A DNA stretch of 64,000 nucleotides from Catellatospora sp. KI3 (GTDB lineage: Bacteria; Actinomycetota; Actinomycetes; Mycobacteriales; Micromonosporaceae): the NCBI RefSeq assembly GCF_029948125.1, contig NZ_JASAMB010000005.1, forward strand, positions 300,031 to 364,030. Reading direction: 5' to 3'. Below are positions 25,550 through 36,600 of this stretch, piece after piece; positions within the stretch are counted from its first letter, which is position 1; each line of letters begins with the position of its first letter. Below the pieces are notes generated by a model. That model was not told the DNA's origin. It worked only from the letters and a program-made list of their open reading frames with translations, and ran no database searches. The translations under genes and the position numbers were made by a program.

Positions 25550-26595
25550 AGGGCGTCGACTCCGGACACCGGATGCTGGTGCTGCGGGCCGGACCGGTGT
25601 CGGTGCGGCTGGGCGTACGCACGTGCGTGAGCGTGCTGGTGCTGCTGCTGCTCGGCGCCGGGGTGGGGGTGCTGGCACTCGGCACCGGCCAGTTCACGCT
25701 GCCGCCGGATCAGGTGGTGGAGGTGCTGACCGGCGGCGGCAGCCGGGCCGCCCGGCTGGTGGTGCTGGAGTGGCGGCTGCCCCGGGTGCTGCTGTCGCTG
25801 CTGCTCGGGGCGGCGCTCGGGGTGAGCGGGGCGGTCTTCCAGGCGCTGCTGCGCAACCCGCTGGGCAGCCCGGACGTGCTCGGCTTCGGCACGGGTGCGT
25901 TCACCGGGGTGCTGCTGGCGATGGTGTTCGTGGGGCGCGGGTTCGCGGTCACGGCGACCGGGGCGCTGGTCGGCGGGCTGGCCACGGCTGCGGCGGTATA
26001 CCTGTTCGCGTACCGGCGGGGGGTGCAGGGGTTCCGGCTGATCGTGGTGGGGATCGGGGTGAGCGCGTTCCTGACCTCGCTCAACCAGTGGTTCCTGATC
26101 CGGGTGAACCTGCAGACGGCGATGGCGGCAGCGGTCTGGGGCCAGGGCAGCCTCAACGAGCTCGGCTGGGCGCAGGTCGGCCCGGCGGTGGCCGTGGTCG
26201 GGGCGCTCGCCCTGGTCCTGCTGGGCCTCGGCGGGCGGCTGCGGACGCTGGAGCTGGGCGACGAGGCGGCCGCGGCGCTGGGCGTACGGGTGGGGCCGGT
26301 GCGGTTGGCGTACCTGGCGGTCGGGGTGGCGCTGACCGCCGCCGCGACGGCCGTGGCGGGGCCGGTCTCGTTCGTGGCGCTGGCCGCGCCGCAGCTGGCC
26401 CGGCGCCTGGCCGGGACCGCCGGGATCGCGCTGGCTCCGGCGGCGGCGACGGGCGCGCTGCTGCTGGCGGGCAGCGACTTCCTGGCCGCGCGGGCGTTCG
26501 CGCCGACGACGCTGCCGGTCGGCGTGGTGACGGTGGCCCTGGGCGGCGTCTATCTGGTGTGGCTGCTGGCCGCGCAGGGCCGCCGGGGACGGTGA
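25546..26595 (+). CDS. Ferric-siderophore ABC transporter permease (FecCD/FepG type)
   Basis: This 349-residue protein is homologous to its neighbour, with LEWRLPRVLLSLLLGAALGVSG, LRNPLGSPDVLGFGTGA, the coupling helix LGDEAAAALGVRVG and GPVSFVALAAPQLARRL. The GTG start overlaps the previous stop codon, so translation is coupled and the two permeases probably form a heterodimer. The gene ends 68 bp before mbtH, which has its own IdeR box, so transcription may stop or be reinforced there. Confidence 0.92.
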   Translation: MKGVDSGHRMLVLRAGPVSVRLGVRTCVSVLVLLLLGAGVGVLALGTGQFTLPPDQVVEVLTGGGSRAARLVVLEWRLPRVLLSLLLGAALGVSGAVFQALLRNPLGSPDVLGFGTGAFTGVLLAMVFVGRGFAVTATGALVGGLATAAAVYLFAYRRGVQGFRLIVVGIGVSAFLTSLNQWFLIRVNLQTAMAAAVWGQGSLNELGWAQVGPAVAVVGALALVLLGLGGRLRTLELGDEAAAALGVRVGPVRLAYLAVGVALTAAATAVAGPVSFVALAAPQLARRLAGTAGIALAPAAATGALLLAGSDFLAARAFAPTTLPVGVVTVALGGVYLVWLLAAQGRRGR

Positions 26596-26623
26596 CCGGG
26601 GCTGCCTTGCCTCAACTGCCGAC

Positions 26624-26642
26624 TTTGGTTAGCCTAACCTTG
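26624..26642 (+). promoter_or_regulatory. IdeR/DtxR iron box 2 (mbtH-ABC-NRPS operon)
   Basis: TTTGGTTAGCCTAACCTTG matches the IdeR consensus at about 16-17 of 19 positions, counting the allowed S and W positions. It is 20 bp upstream of the mbtH start. Confidence 0.8.
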
Positions 26643-26652
26643 GTTTGAATCT

Positions 26653-26658
26653 AGGAGG
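26653..26658 (+). promoter_or_regulatory. Ribosome-binding site of mbtH
   Basis: AGGAGG ends 4 nt before the ATG at 26663. It selects this start over an upstream in-frame TTG at 26645. Confidence 0.7.
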
Positions 26659-26662
26659 CGCC

Positions 26663-26899
26663 ATGTCCAGCAACCCGTTCGACGACGAGGCTTCGACGTT
26701 CTTCGTGCTCGTCAACGCCGAGGAGCAGCACTCGCTGTGGCCCACCTTCAAGGAGGTGCCCGCCGGGTGGACCGTCGTCTTCGGCGCCGACGGACAGACC
26801 AGCCGCCAGGCGTGCCTGGACTACGTGGACGAGCACTGGACCGACCTGCGCCCGAAGAGCCTGCGCGAGCGCATGGCCGCCGCGGCGACCGCGAACTGA
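26663..26899 (+). CDS. mbtH: MbtH-like NRPS accessory protein
   Basis: This 78-residue protein has every MbtH hallmark: the N-terminal NPFDDE, the three conserved tryptophans in [18 protein letters not shown] and [12 protein letters not shown], and a Ser/Leu core in between. MbtH proteins bind A domains and are needed for folding or activity of many actinobacterial NRPSs. It is first in the unit mbtH, ABC exporter pair, NRPS, with a gap of only 7 bp to the next gene, so it almost certainly serves the 7485-residue NRPS. Confidence 0.97.
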   Translation: MSSNPFDDEASTFFVLVNAEEQHSLWPTFKEVPAGWTVVFGADGQTSRQACLDYVDEHWTDLRPKSLRERMAAAATAN

Positions 26900-26906
26900 C
26901 CCGGGG

Positions 26907-28637
26907 ATGACGACGGCGACCGTCGACACCGGCGGCGCGGTGCTGCGCCGTACCGTCGCGCGCAACCGGCGGCGGCTGACCGTCGGCTCCGCCCTGATCG
27001 GAGTGCACCAGGTCTGCGAGTCGCTGGTGCCGATCCTCATCGGCGTGATCGTCGACCGCGCCGTCGCCACCGGCGACGGGTACGCCCTGGCCCGGTGGAT
27101 CGCCGCGCTGGGGCTGCTGTTCACGGTGCTGACGGTGGCGTACCGGTTCGGCGCCCGGCAGCTCATGCAGGCCATCGCCGACGAGGCGCACCTGCTGCGG
27201 CTGGACCTGGCCGCCACCGTGCTGCGCCCGCGCGGCCTGCGCACCGAGCAGGCCACCGGCGACCTGCTCAGCGTGGCCACGGTCGACACCGACCAGACCT
27301 CGTACGTGCTGGACTACATTCCGCGCCTGGTCGGGGCGGTGGTGGCGATCGGGATCAGCGCCGCCGCGCTGCTCGCCATCGACGTGCCGCTGGGGCTGAC
27401 CGTGCTGGTCGGCACCCCGCTGGTGCTGCTCGCCCTGCAGGCGGCCACCCCGGCGCTGACCCGCCGGGCCGAGGCGCAGCAGGAACTGGCCGGTGAGGCC
27501 ACCGCCGTGGCCACCGACCTGGTCTCGGGGCTGCGCCCGCTGGCCGGGATCGGGGCGACCGGCGCCGCCGCCGACCGGTACCGCGAGGTGTCCGGCCGGT
27601 CGCGGCTCGCGATGGTCCGCGCCGCGCGGGCGCAGGGGGCCTACACCGCGGCCTCCGGCGTCGGCAGCGCGTTGCTGGCCGGCGCCGCCGCAGTGCTGGC
27701 GGGCTGGTTCGCGCTGCGCGGCGACATCTCGGTGGGGGAGCTCATCACCGTGATCGGGCTGGCGCAGTTCCTGATGGAGCCGATGGGGCTGCTGGCGGTC
27801 ATCCCCGGCTGGGTCGCGCAGGCGCGCGGGTCGGCCAACCGGATCGCGGCGGTCCTGGCCGCCCCCGCCGTGCTGCCCGAGCCCGCCGCGCCCGCCGAGG
27901 CGGCGCCGGAGCCGGAGCTGAACCTGGCCGGACTCAGCTACTCCACCCTGTCCGACCTGGACCTCGAGGTGCGCGGCGGCGAGTTCGTCGCCGTCGTGGC
28001 CACCCGCGCCACCGACGGCGACGCGCTGGCCGCGGTGCTGTCCGGGCGGGTCCCGCCCGACGACTACCGCGGCGAGGCCCGGCTGGGCGGCTCGGTGCTG
28101 GGGCAGCACCGCGCCGACGGCTGGCCGCTGCACGCCGAGCCGCACCACCCGGACCTGTTCACCGGCACCATCGGCAGCAACCTGACCGCCGGCGCGGCCG
28201 AGGGCGACGAGCCGGACCAGGAGCTGCTGGCGGCGGCGCTGCGGGCTTCGGCGGCCGACCAGGTGCTGCGGGCCGCACCCGGCGGGCTGGCCCACCCGGT
28301 GGCCGAGCGCGGCGCCAGCCTGTCCGGCGGGCAGCGGCAGCGGCTGGCGCTGGCCCGGGCGCTGCTGGCGCGGCCGCCGCTGCTGGTGCTGCACCATCCG
28401 ACCACGGCCGTGGACGCGGTCACCGAGCACGCCATCGCCCGGGGCCTGCGCGCGCTGCGCCACCCGGAGCGGGCGTCGGGTCCGGCGCAGACCACCGTCG
28501 TGATCACCAGCAGTCCGGCGCTGCTGGCCGTGGCCGACCGGGTCGTGCTGGTCGAGCAGGGGCGCGCCGTCGCGACCGGTACGCACACCGACCTGTCGCG
28601 CACCGAGGACGCCTACCGCCGGGCGGTGCTGCGATGA
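26907..28637 (+). CDS. ABC exporter half-transporter with degenerate Walker motifs
   Basis: The protein has 576 residues: a type-I exporter membrane domain with about six helices (residues 20-310), then a nucleotide-binding domain (335-576). The Walker A loop is lost (VVATRATDGDAL, no G-x-x-G-K-S/T). Walker B reads LLVLHHPTTAVD, without the Asp-Glu pair, and the H-loop His is replaced (VVITSSPAL). In contrast, the signature LSGGQRQRLALARAL is perfect. It therefore cannot hydrolyse ATP alone and should form a heterodimer with the next gene, with which it overlaps by 4 bp. It is the likely siderophore exporter subunit, comparable to ExiT of mycobacterial exochelin loci. Confidence 0.88.
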   Translation: MTTATVDTGGAVLRRTVARNRRRLTVGSALIGVHQVCESLVPILIGVIVDRAVATGDGYALARWIAALGLLFTVLTVAYRFGARQLMQAIADEAHLLRLDLAATVLRPRGLRTEQATGDLLSVATVDTDQTSYVLDYIPRLVGAVVAIGISAAALLAIDVPLGLTVLVGTPLVLLALQAATPALTRRAEAQQELAGEATAVATDLVSGLRPLAGIGATGAAADRYREVSGRSRLAMVRAARAQGAYTAASGVGSALLAGAAAVLAGWFALRGDISVGELITVIGLAQFLMEPMGLLAVIPGWVAQARGSANRIAAVLAAPAVLPEPAAPAEAAPEPELNLAGLSYSTLSDLDLEVRGGEFVAVVATRATDGDALAAVLSGRVPPDDYRGEARLGGSVLGQHRADGWPLHAEPHHPDLFTGTIGSNLTAGAAEGDEPDQELLAAALRASAADQVLRAAPGGLAHPVAERGASLSGGQRQRLALARALLARPPLLVLHHPTTAVDAVTEHAIARGLRALRHPERASGPAQTTVVITSSPALLAVADRVVLVEQGRAVATGTHTDLSRTEDAYRRAVLR

Positions 28638-30424
28638 GCGACGTGTTCACCGCCGCCGTGCTGCCCATCGCGTCGGCCCGCGACAGCCGCCGCTACCTGT
28701 CGGCCGCGCTGCGCGAACGCTGGCCCGGCCTGGCCGGGGCGCTGGCCGCCGGGGCCGTCGGCGCGGCCGCCGGGGTCGCCACCGTGTACACCCTCGGCGT
28801 GCTGGTGGACCGGGTGCGCGAAGGCGCCGCCGTCGGTGTGGTCGCCGGGGTCGCGGCGGTGCTGGTCGGCTGTGCCGTCCTCGGTGGACTGGCCACCGGG
28901 CTCGGCACGTACCTGACCGGGCGCCTGGGCGCGTCCGTCCTCGCCGAGCTGCGCGAACGGGTGCTGGCGCGGGTGCTGCGGCTGCCGTCGGCCATGGTGG
29001 AGGGCGCCGGGCAGGGCGATCTGCTGTCCCGGGTCGGCAGCGACGCCACCACCATCGGCAAGGCCGTCGCCGACGTGATCCCGACCATGGCGTCGTCGGT
29101 GCTGCTGGGGACGCTGAGCCTGCTCGCGATGGCCGGGCTCGACTGGCGGCTGGGCCTGGCCGGTGCGGTCGCGGTGCCGCTGTACGTGCTGGCGCTGCGC
29201 TGGTACCTGCCCCGCTCGTCACCGGTCTACGCCCGCGAGCGGCTGGCCGGGGCGCAGTCCTCGCAGCACCTGGTCGAGTCGCTGCACGGGGTGCGCACCG
29301 TGCACGCGTACCGGCTGCTCGGCTGGCGAATGCGCGGCCTGGAGGCCGCCTCGGCGGCCAGGCGCGACCTGTCGGTGTCGGTCTTCACGCTGTTCACGAG
29401 GTTCGTGGGGCGGGTCAACCGGGCCGAGTTCCTCGTCCTGTCGGCGATCCTAGTGACCGGGTTCCTGCTGGTGCGCGACGGCTCGCTGACCGTGGGCGAG
29501 ACCGCCGCCGCGGCGGTGCTGTTCCACCGGCTGTTCAACCCGATCGGGATGCTGCTGTTCGTGTTCGACGAGGTGCAGCTGGCCGGGGCGAGCCTGGCCC
29601 GGCTGGTCGGCGTGGTGGACATCCCGGAGACCGAGGAGCCGGTGGCGGCCCAGGAGCCCGCCGACGCGTCGGTGGAGCTGGTCGACGTGGTGTTCGGGTA
29701 CAGCCCGGGGGTGCCCGTGCTGCACGGGGTGACTCTGCGGCTCGCGCCCGGCGAGCGGGTCGCGCTGGTGGGCACCACGGGCGCGGGCAAGTCGACGCTG
29801 GCCGCCATCGCGGCCGGGGTGCTGCGGCCCGACTCTGGCGCGGCGCTGGCGGGCGGGGCGCCGCTGCCCAAGCTGGGGCCGCTGCTGCGGCGCCACATCG
29901 CGATGGTGACCCAGGAGACGCGGGTGTTCGCCGGTCCGCTCGCCGCCGATCTGAGGTTGGCCAAGCCCGGCGCGGCCGATGACGAGCTGCGCGCCGCGCT
30001 GTCGGTCGTGGACGCGCTCGACTGGGTCGACGCGCTGCCAGATGGGCTGGCCACCGCCGTGGGCGAGGGCGGGCATCCGCTGACCGCCGCGCAGGCGCAG
30101 CAGGTGGCGCTGGCCCGGCTGGTGCTGGCCGAGCCGGCGGTGGTGGTGCTCGACGAGGCGACCGCCGAGGCGGGCAGCCAGGGGGCCAGGGTGCTGGAGG
30201 AGGCGGCGTCGGCGGCGATGCGCGGGCGGACCGCGCTGATCGTGGCGCACCGGCTCACCCAGGCGGCCGCGGCCGACCGGGTGTGCGTGCTGGAGGACGG
30301 GCGGATCGTCGAGGAAGGACACCACGACGAGCTGCTCAAGGCCGACGGGTACTACGCCGGACTGTGGCGGGCGTGGCAGGCGCGGACGCCGACTTCCACT
30401 GAAACAAAGGTTAGGCTAACCTAA
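28634..30424 (+). CDS. ABC exporter half-transporter with intact Walker motifs and degenerate signature
   Basis: The protein has 596 residues, with membrane domain 30-340 and nucleotide-binding domain 350-596. Walker A is intact ([10 protein letters not shown]), Walker B is intact (VVVLDEAT) and the H-loop is intact (IVAHRLT). The signature motif is degenerate, reading [14 protein letters not shown] in place of LSGGQ. It complements the upstream subunit exactly, so one composite ATP site is canonical and the other is dead. Start and stop overlap the neighbour by 4 bp. The last codons (KVRLT-stop) are themselves the IdeR box of the NRPS gene. Confidence 0.9.
   Translation: MSDVFTAAVLPIASARDSRRYLSAALRERWPGLAGALAAGAVGAAAGVATVYTLGVLVDRVREGAAVGVVAGVAAVLVGCAVLGGLATGLGTYLTGRLGASVLAELRERVLARVLRLPSAMVEGAGQGDLLSRVGSDATTIGKAVADVIPTMASSVLLGTLSLLAMAGLDWRLGLAGAVAVPLYVLALRWYLPRSSPVYARERLAGAQSSQHLVESLHGVRTVHAYRLLGWRMRGLEAASAARRDLSVSVFTLFTRFVGRVNRAEFLVLSAILVTGFLLVRDGSLTVGETAAAAVLFHRLFNPIGMLLFVFDEVQLAGASLARLVGVVDIPETEEPVAAQEPADASVELVDVVFGYSPGVPVLHGVTLRLAPGERVALVGTTGAGKSTLAAIAAGVLRPDSGAALAGGAPLPKLGPLLRRHIAMVTQETRVFAGPLAADLRLAKPGAADDELRAALSVVDALDWVDALPDGLATAVGEGGHPLTAAQAQQVALARLVLAEPAVVVLDEATAEAGSQGARVLEEAASAAMRGRTALIVAHRLTQAAAADRVCVLEDGRIVEEGHHDELLKADGYYAGLWRAWQARTPTSTETKVRLT
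30406..30424 (+). promoter_or_regulatory. IdeR/DtxR iron box 3, inside the 3' end of the ABC gene
   Basis: AAAGGTTAGGCTAACCTAA matches the IdeR consensus at 17 of 19 positions, the best copy in the window. It ends at the ABC stop codon. The NRPS ATG is 6 bp further on. Confidence 0.85.
30417..30422 (+). promoter_or_regulatory. Leaderless -10 of the NRPS gene
   Basis: TAACCT lies 7 nt before the ATG at 30430, within the iron box. The iron-box consensus itself contains TAnnnT, so this is weak independent evidence. Confidence 0.35.
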
Positions 30425-30429
30425 CTTAC

Positions 30430-33400
30430 ATGACCTTCGGTGTGGCCGAGTTTTCCGCTGTCCCCAGTACCATCACGACCGTCCCGAAGCTGTTCGCCGA
30501 CCAGGCGGCCCGCACCCCGCAGGCCCTGGCCCTGGTCGCCGGACAGACCCGGCTGACCTACGCGGAACTGGCCACCCGGGTCTGGCAACTGGCGCACCAC
30601 CTGCGCGCTCGGGGACTGCGTCCGGAGGAGACGGTCGCCGTCAGCACGCCCCGCTCCGCCGAGATGGTCGTCGCCGTACTGGCGGTCATGTCGGCGGGCG
30701 GGGCGTTCGTGCCGGTCGACCCGGCCTGGCCGGCCGAACGCCGGGAGAAGGTGCGCGCCGACGCGGGGGCGCGGCTGGTCGTCGCCGCGCCCGGCCACCC
30801 CCAGGGCGTGCCGGCCGGGGACCTGGTCGAGGTCGACCTCGCCGACTGGGGGTACGGGACCGAGCCCGCCCAGCCGCTCCACCTGCCCATCCCGGGCGCC
30901 GCCCTGGCGTACGTGATCTTCACCTCCGGCTCCACCGGCCGCCCCAAGGGCGCGATGATCCGCCACGAGGCGATCTGCAACCGGCTGCTGTGGCAGGTCG
31001 AGCAGATCCTCCACTTCGGCCCCGGCGACGCGTCGCTGTTCAAGGCCCCGCTCGCGTTCGACATCTCCGTCAACGAGATCCTCCTGCCGCTGGTCAGCGG
31101 CGGGTACGTGGTCGTGGCCGACCCCGACGGCGAACGCGACCCGCACTACCTGCTCGACCTGATCTCCCGGGAACGGGTCACCTTCGTCTACCTCGTCTCA
31201 TCCATGCTGGACGTGCTGCTGGAGATGGCGCGGGGCACCACCCTGCTCGACGGGCTGCGCCACGTCTGGTGCGGCGGCGAGGTGCTCACCCCGGAGCTGT
31301 TCGAGCGGTTCCGGCGCCAGCTGACCACCACGCTCTACCACGGCTACGGGCCCGCCGAGGCGACCATCGGCGTCTCGCACGTCATCTACCGCGACCAGGC
31401 CGAGCGCATCGCCACCTCGATCGGGCGAGCCAACCCGTACACGCAGCTCTACGTGCTCGACGAGCGGCTGGAGCCGGTGCCGACCGGCGAGGTGGGCGAG
31501 CTGTACGCGGCCGGGTTCCTGCTCGGGCGCGGGTACGTCAACGCGCCGTCGCTGACCGGGGCGCGGTTCGTGGCCAACCCGTTCGACGGGCGCGGCACCC
31601 GCATGTACCGCACCGGTGACCTGGCCCGGTTCGCCGCCGACGGCAGCCTCGACTTCGTCGGCCGGGCGGACAACCAGGTCAAGATCCGGGGCATGCGGCT
31701 GGAGCTGGAGGAGGTCGAGGCGGTCCTGGCCGGACATCCGGCGGTACGCCGCGCGGCGGTCGTCGTGCACACCGGCACGGCCGCGGCCCAGCTCGCCGCA
31801 TACGCCACGGTCGACGCCGAGGTCACCGCTCAGCAGCTGCGCGCCTGGTGCGCCGACCGGCTGCCGGAGTACATGGTGCCCGGCACCGTGACCATCCTGG
31901 ACGCGTTCCCGGTCACCGCCAACGGCAAGGTCGACCGGCGGGCGCTGCCCGACCCCGCCGCCCCCGAGCGGGCGCCGCGCCGCGCCCCGGACGGGCCGGT
32001 CGAGCGGCTGCTCTGCCACGTCTTCGCCGACGTGCTCGGCGTCGCCGAGGTCTCCGCCGACGACGACTTCCTCACCCTCGGCGGCGACAGCATCACCGCC
32101 ATCGGCGTCGTACGCCGCGCCCGCCAGGCCGGGTACGTGGTGCGGCCAGGCGACATCCTCGCCCGGCGGACACCCGCCGCGCTGGCCCCGGCCGTCACCG
32201 CCGTCGATCCCGGTGCCGCCGTGACGGCCGCCGACGCCGACGGGGAGGTGCCGCCCACCCCGATCACCGAGTGGCTGCAGGACCTCGGCCCCGCCATGCG
32301 CGGCTTCTTCCAGGCGATGACGCTGCGCACCCCGGCCGGTCTCACCGAGGCGCAGCTGCACATCCTGCTCGACGCCGTCCTGGCCGCGCACCCGGTGCTG
32401 CGCACCCGCGCCACCGGCACCCCGCGCTGGACGCTGACCGTCCAACCCGCCGGGTCGGTCACCGCCGCCGGACTCACCACCCGCCGCACCGCCCCGGCAC
32501 CGGCCGAACTGGACGCGACACTGGACCGCGAGACGACCGCCGCCGCGCGGCGGCTCGACCCGTACGCGGGGCGCATGCTCGACGCGGTATGGCTCGACGG
32601 CGGCCCCGACCGCGACGGGCGGCTCATCCTCGCCGTGCACCACATCGTGGTCGACGGCGTGTCCCTGCGGGTGCTGCTGGAGGACCTGCGCGCCGCCTGG
32701 ACCGAGCTGAGCGCCGGGCGGCCGGTGCGCCTGCCCGGCGACGGCACGGCGTTCCGGCAGTGGGCGCGGCGGCTCGGCGAGGCCACCCGCGACGGGGTGT
32801 TCGCCGCCGCCGAGGCGTACTGGCGGCATACCTGCGCCACCGCCGACCCGCGGCTCGGCCACCGGCCGCTCGACCCCGCCCGCGACACCGTCGCGACCGA
32901 GCGCGAGCTGACCGTGGCCCTGCCGCCGGACGTGTCGGCCCGGCTGCTCGGGGCGGTGCCCGCCGCCGTCCACGGCGGCGTCGACGACGGCCTGGTCACC
33001 GCGTTCGCGCTGGCCCTGCGCGCCTGGCGCGGCGGCGACGGGCCGCTGCTGCTGGAGCTGGAGGGCCACGGCCGCGAGGACGTGCTGCCCGGCGAGGTCG
33101 ACCTGTCGCGCACGTTCGGCTGGTTCACCACGCTGTACCCGTTCGCCGTCGACCCCGGCCCGGCCGGCGACCTGGGCGCGGCCGTCCGCGCGGTCAAGGA
33201 GCAGCTGCGCGCCGTCCCGCACCGGGGCCTGAGCTACGGCGCGCTGCGCTACCTGTCCGGCACGGCCCGGCCCGAGCTGGCGGCCGCGCCGCAGGTGCTG
33301 TTCCACTACCTCGGCCGGTTCACCGCCGCCGACTCCGGCCCGTTCGCGGCCGTCGACGGCGGCGACATCGTCGTGGAGCGGCGCGATCCGGCGCTGCCGC

Positions 33401-33639
33401 TGGCCCGGGTCGTCGAGGTCAACGCCGTCGCCGTCGACACCGCCGAGGGTCCGGTGCTGCGCGCCCGGTTCAGCTGGGCCGGGAACCTGCTCACCGCCGA
33501 CCGCGTCGCCGAGCTGGCCCGGGGCTGGACCGACACGCTCACCGCGATCGCCGCCGACCCGGGCGTGGCCGGGCACACCCCGTCGGACTTCCCCCTCGCC
33601 GCCCTCACCCAGGCCGACGTGACCGAACTGGACGCCGCC
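30430..33639 (+). other. NRPS module 1: A1-T1-E1 (formyl-hydroxyornithine, D)
   Basis: A1 spans residues 17-505 with no preceding C domain, so this is the loading module. The code DINYWGGIGK, built on FDISVNE, matches the coelichelin starter domain for N5-formyl-N5-hydroxyornithine. T1 has LGGDS with Ser554. E1 (606-1065) has HHIVVDG near 736, [16 protein letters not shown] and HYLGRF, so it should be active and give the D residue. The A-T-E starter layout is the same as in coelichelin synthetase. Confidence 0.9.
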
Positions 33640-36600
33640 GTGCCGGGCCTGCGCACCGTGCTGCCGCTGTCGCCGCTGCAGGAGGGCCTCTACTTCCACG
33701 CCCGCGCCGCGACCGGCGCCGACCCGTACGTCGTCCAGCAGCGCATCCACCTCGACGGGCCGGTCGACCCGGCCGGGCTGCGCGCCGCCGCCGAGGGCCT
33801 GCTGGCCCGGCACCCGCACCTGGCCGCCGCGCTGTTGACGCTGCGCGACGGCCGTACCGTCGCCGCCACCGCCGACCGGGTCCGAGTTCCGTGGCGCGAC
33901 CTCGACCTGTCGGGCCTTCCCGCCGACACCGCCGCGCGGCGGCTCGACGAGGCCGCCGGCACCGACCGGACCACCGCGTTCGACCTGGCCGACCCGCCCG
34001 CGATGCGGTTCACGCTGGCCCGGCTCGACGGCGGCCGGCACACCCTCGTGCACACCGTGCACCACCTGCTCGCCGACGGCTGGTCGGTGCCGCTGATGCT
34101 GCGCGAGCTGCTCGCCCTGCACGAGCGGCAGCCGCTGCCCGCCCCGGTCGGCTACGACACGTTCCTGCGCGCCCTGGCCGCCCTCGACACCGACACCGCC
34201 GCCGACGCCTGGGCCGCCGCGCTCGAAGGCGTCACCGGCCCGACCCGGCTGGCCTCGGCGCTGGCCCCGGGCACGGCGACCGGCTACGCCCGGCGCGCCG
34301 CGACCGTGCCCGCCGAGCTGACCGAGCGGCTGCGCACCCTCGCGCAGCGGCACGGCATCACGGTCAGCGGCCTGCTCACCGCCGCATGGGGCCTGCTGGT
34401 CGGGCGCCGTACCGGCAGTGGCGACGCGGTCGTGGGCGTGACCGTCTCCGGCCGCTCCGGCGACCTCGACGGCATCGACGACATCATCGGCCTGCTGGTG
34501 AACACCGTCCCGGCGCGGGTCCGGTGGCGCGCCGCCGACCCGCTGATCGCGGTCGTGGCGCGGGCCGCGCGGGCGCAGACCGGGCTGATGGAGCACGAGC
34601 ACACCGCACTCAGCCGCATCCACCGGCGCACCGGGGTCGGCGAACTGTTCGACACCCTCGTGGTCATCGAGAACTATCCGGCCGTCTTCGACCAGGTGGG
34701 CGCGCTGCGGGTCACCGGCGTCGACACGGTCGAGGCGCCGCACTACCCGGTCACCGTGATGGCCAAGCCCGGTCAGCGCATCGACCTGCTGCTCACGCAC
34801 GACCTGTCCGCCGTGGACGCCGCCTCGGCCGAGACGCTGCTCGACCAGTACCTGCTGCTGCTGGCGGCCCTGGCCGACCACCCTGAGCTGCCCGTGGGGC
34901 AGGTCGGGCTGGTGCCGGGCGAGCGGCGGGCCGCCCTGCTCGCCGCCTCGGCGAACCTGCGAGAGGCGCAGCCGGGGGTGCTCGCACTGATCGACCGGGC
35001 CGCGGCGGCGGCACCGGACCGGGCCGCGGTGGTCTGCGGGGACACCGCGCTCACCTACGCCGAACTCGTCGCGAAGGCCGACCGGGTCGCCGGGCACCTG
35101 CGCCGCAGCGGGGTCCGGCGGGGCGACATCGTGGCGGTCGCGGTGGGTCGCGGGGTCGACCTGGCCACCGCGCTGCTGGCCGTGGCGCGGACCGGGGCGG
35201 CTTACCTGCCGGTGGATCCCGCGTATCCGGCGGGGCGGATCGAGTTCATGCTCGCCGACGCGCGGCCGGTGGCGGTGCTGGCCGACGAGGCGACGGCCCG
35301 TACGCTGCCGCCGCACGGGCTGCCGCAGCACACCGTGCGGGCGGCCGCGGCAGGGGCGCCGATCGCGGACCCGGCCGAGCCGGACCCGGCCGACGCCGTC
35401 TCCGTGGTCTACACCAGCGGGTCGACCGGGCGGCCGAAGGCGGTCGTGGGGACGCACGGCGGGCTGGGCAACCGCCTCGTCTGGGCGGCCGAGCAGTGGT
35501 CGGCCGCGCCGGGCACGCCCGACGTCCGGCTGGCCAAGAGCTCGCTGAGCTTCATCGACGGTACGACCGAGCTGCTGGGCGCCCTGGTCGCCGGAGCCAC
35601 GACGGTGATCGCCCCGGAGCGGACCGCCGCCGACGGCGCCGCGCTGGCCCGGCTCGTGGCCGACAGCGGCGCGACGCAGCTGCTGGCGGTGCCGAGCCTG
35701 GCCGCGGCGATGGCCGAAGTGGACGGTGCGCCGCTGGCCGGGGTGCGGCGCTGGCTGCTGTCCGGCGAGGCGCTGGACGCCGGCACGGTACGGGCGCTGG
35801 CCGCCGCGTCGCCGGGGGCGCGGATCGTGAACTCGTACGGCTCCAGCGAGGTCGTCGGCGACGTGCTCACGGCCGACGTGACCACGGTGGACGGCCGGGT
35901 GCCGCTGGGCACGCCCGTGCCCGGCACCCGGGTGCTGCTGCTGGACGAGACCCTGGACCTGGTCGCGGCCGGCGGCATCGGCGAGGTCTACGTCGGCGGC
36001 GCGCAGCTGGCCCGGGGCTACCTGGGGCAGGGCGGCGGGACGGCGGCACGGTTCGTGGCCGACCCGTTCACGCCCGGCGAGCGGCTCTACCGCACCGGCG
36101 ACCGGGCGCGGCTGCTGCCGTCGGGGCAGGTCGAGTTCCTGGGCCGCACCGACGACCAGATCAAGATCAACGGTTACCGGGTGGAGCTGGCCGAGGTCGA
36201 GGCGGCCCTCGCACGCCGGATCGGGGTCGCCGAGGCGGTCGCCGCGACCCGTCCCGGCAGCGCCGGTACGCACGCCCTGCACGCCTACGTGGTCGCCGAG
36301 CCCGGCGAGAGCCTGGACCCTGGCGCGCTGCGGACGATGCTGCGCGCCGAGCTGCCGCCGTACCTGGTCCCGGCCACGGTGACGGTGCTGGACCGGATCC
36401 CGCTGCTGCCCAACGGCAAACGCGACCGGCGGGCCCTGCCCGATCCGGCGCCCGCCGCCCGCACCGGCGGCGCGGCCCGCACCGAACGGGCCGAGCGCAT
36501 CCGCCGCCACCTGGCCGAGGTGCTGTCCAGCACCGATCTCGGCGCCGAGGACGACTTCTTCGCCCACGGCGGCGACAGCATCCTGGCCATCCGGGTCGTC

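Noticed and set aside
30417..30422. TAnnnT elements inside the iron boxes taken as proof of leaderless promoters
   Set aside because: The IdeR consensus itself contains TAGGTT, TAGGCT and TAACCT, so a -10 match there is expected by chance. Only low confidence was given.
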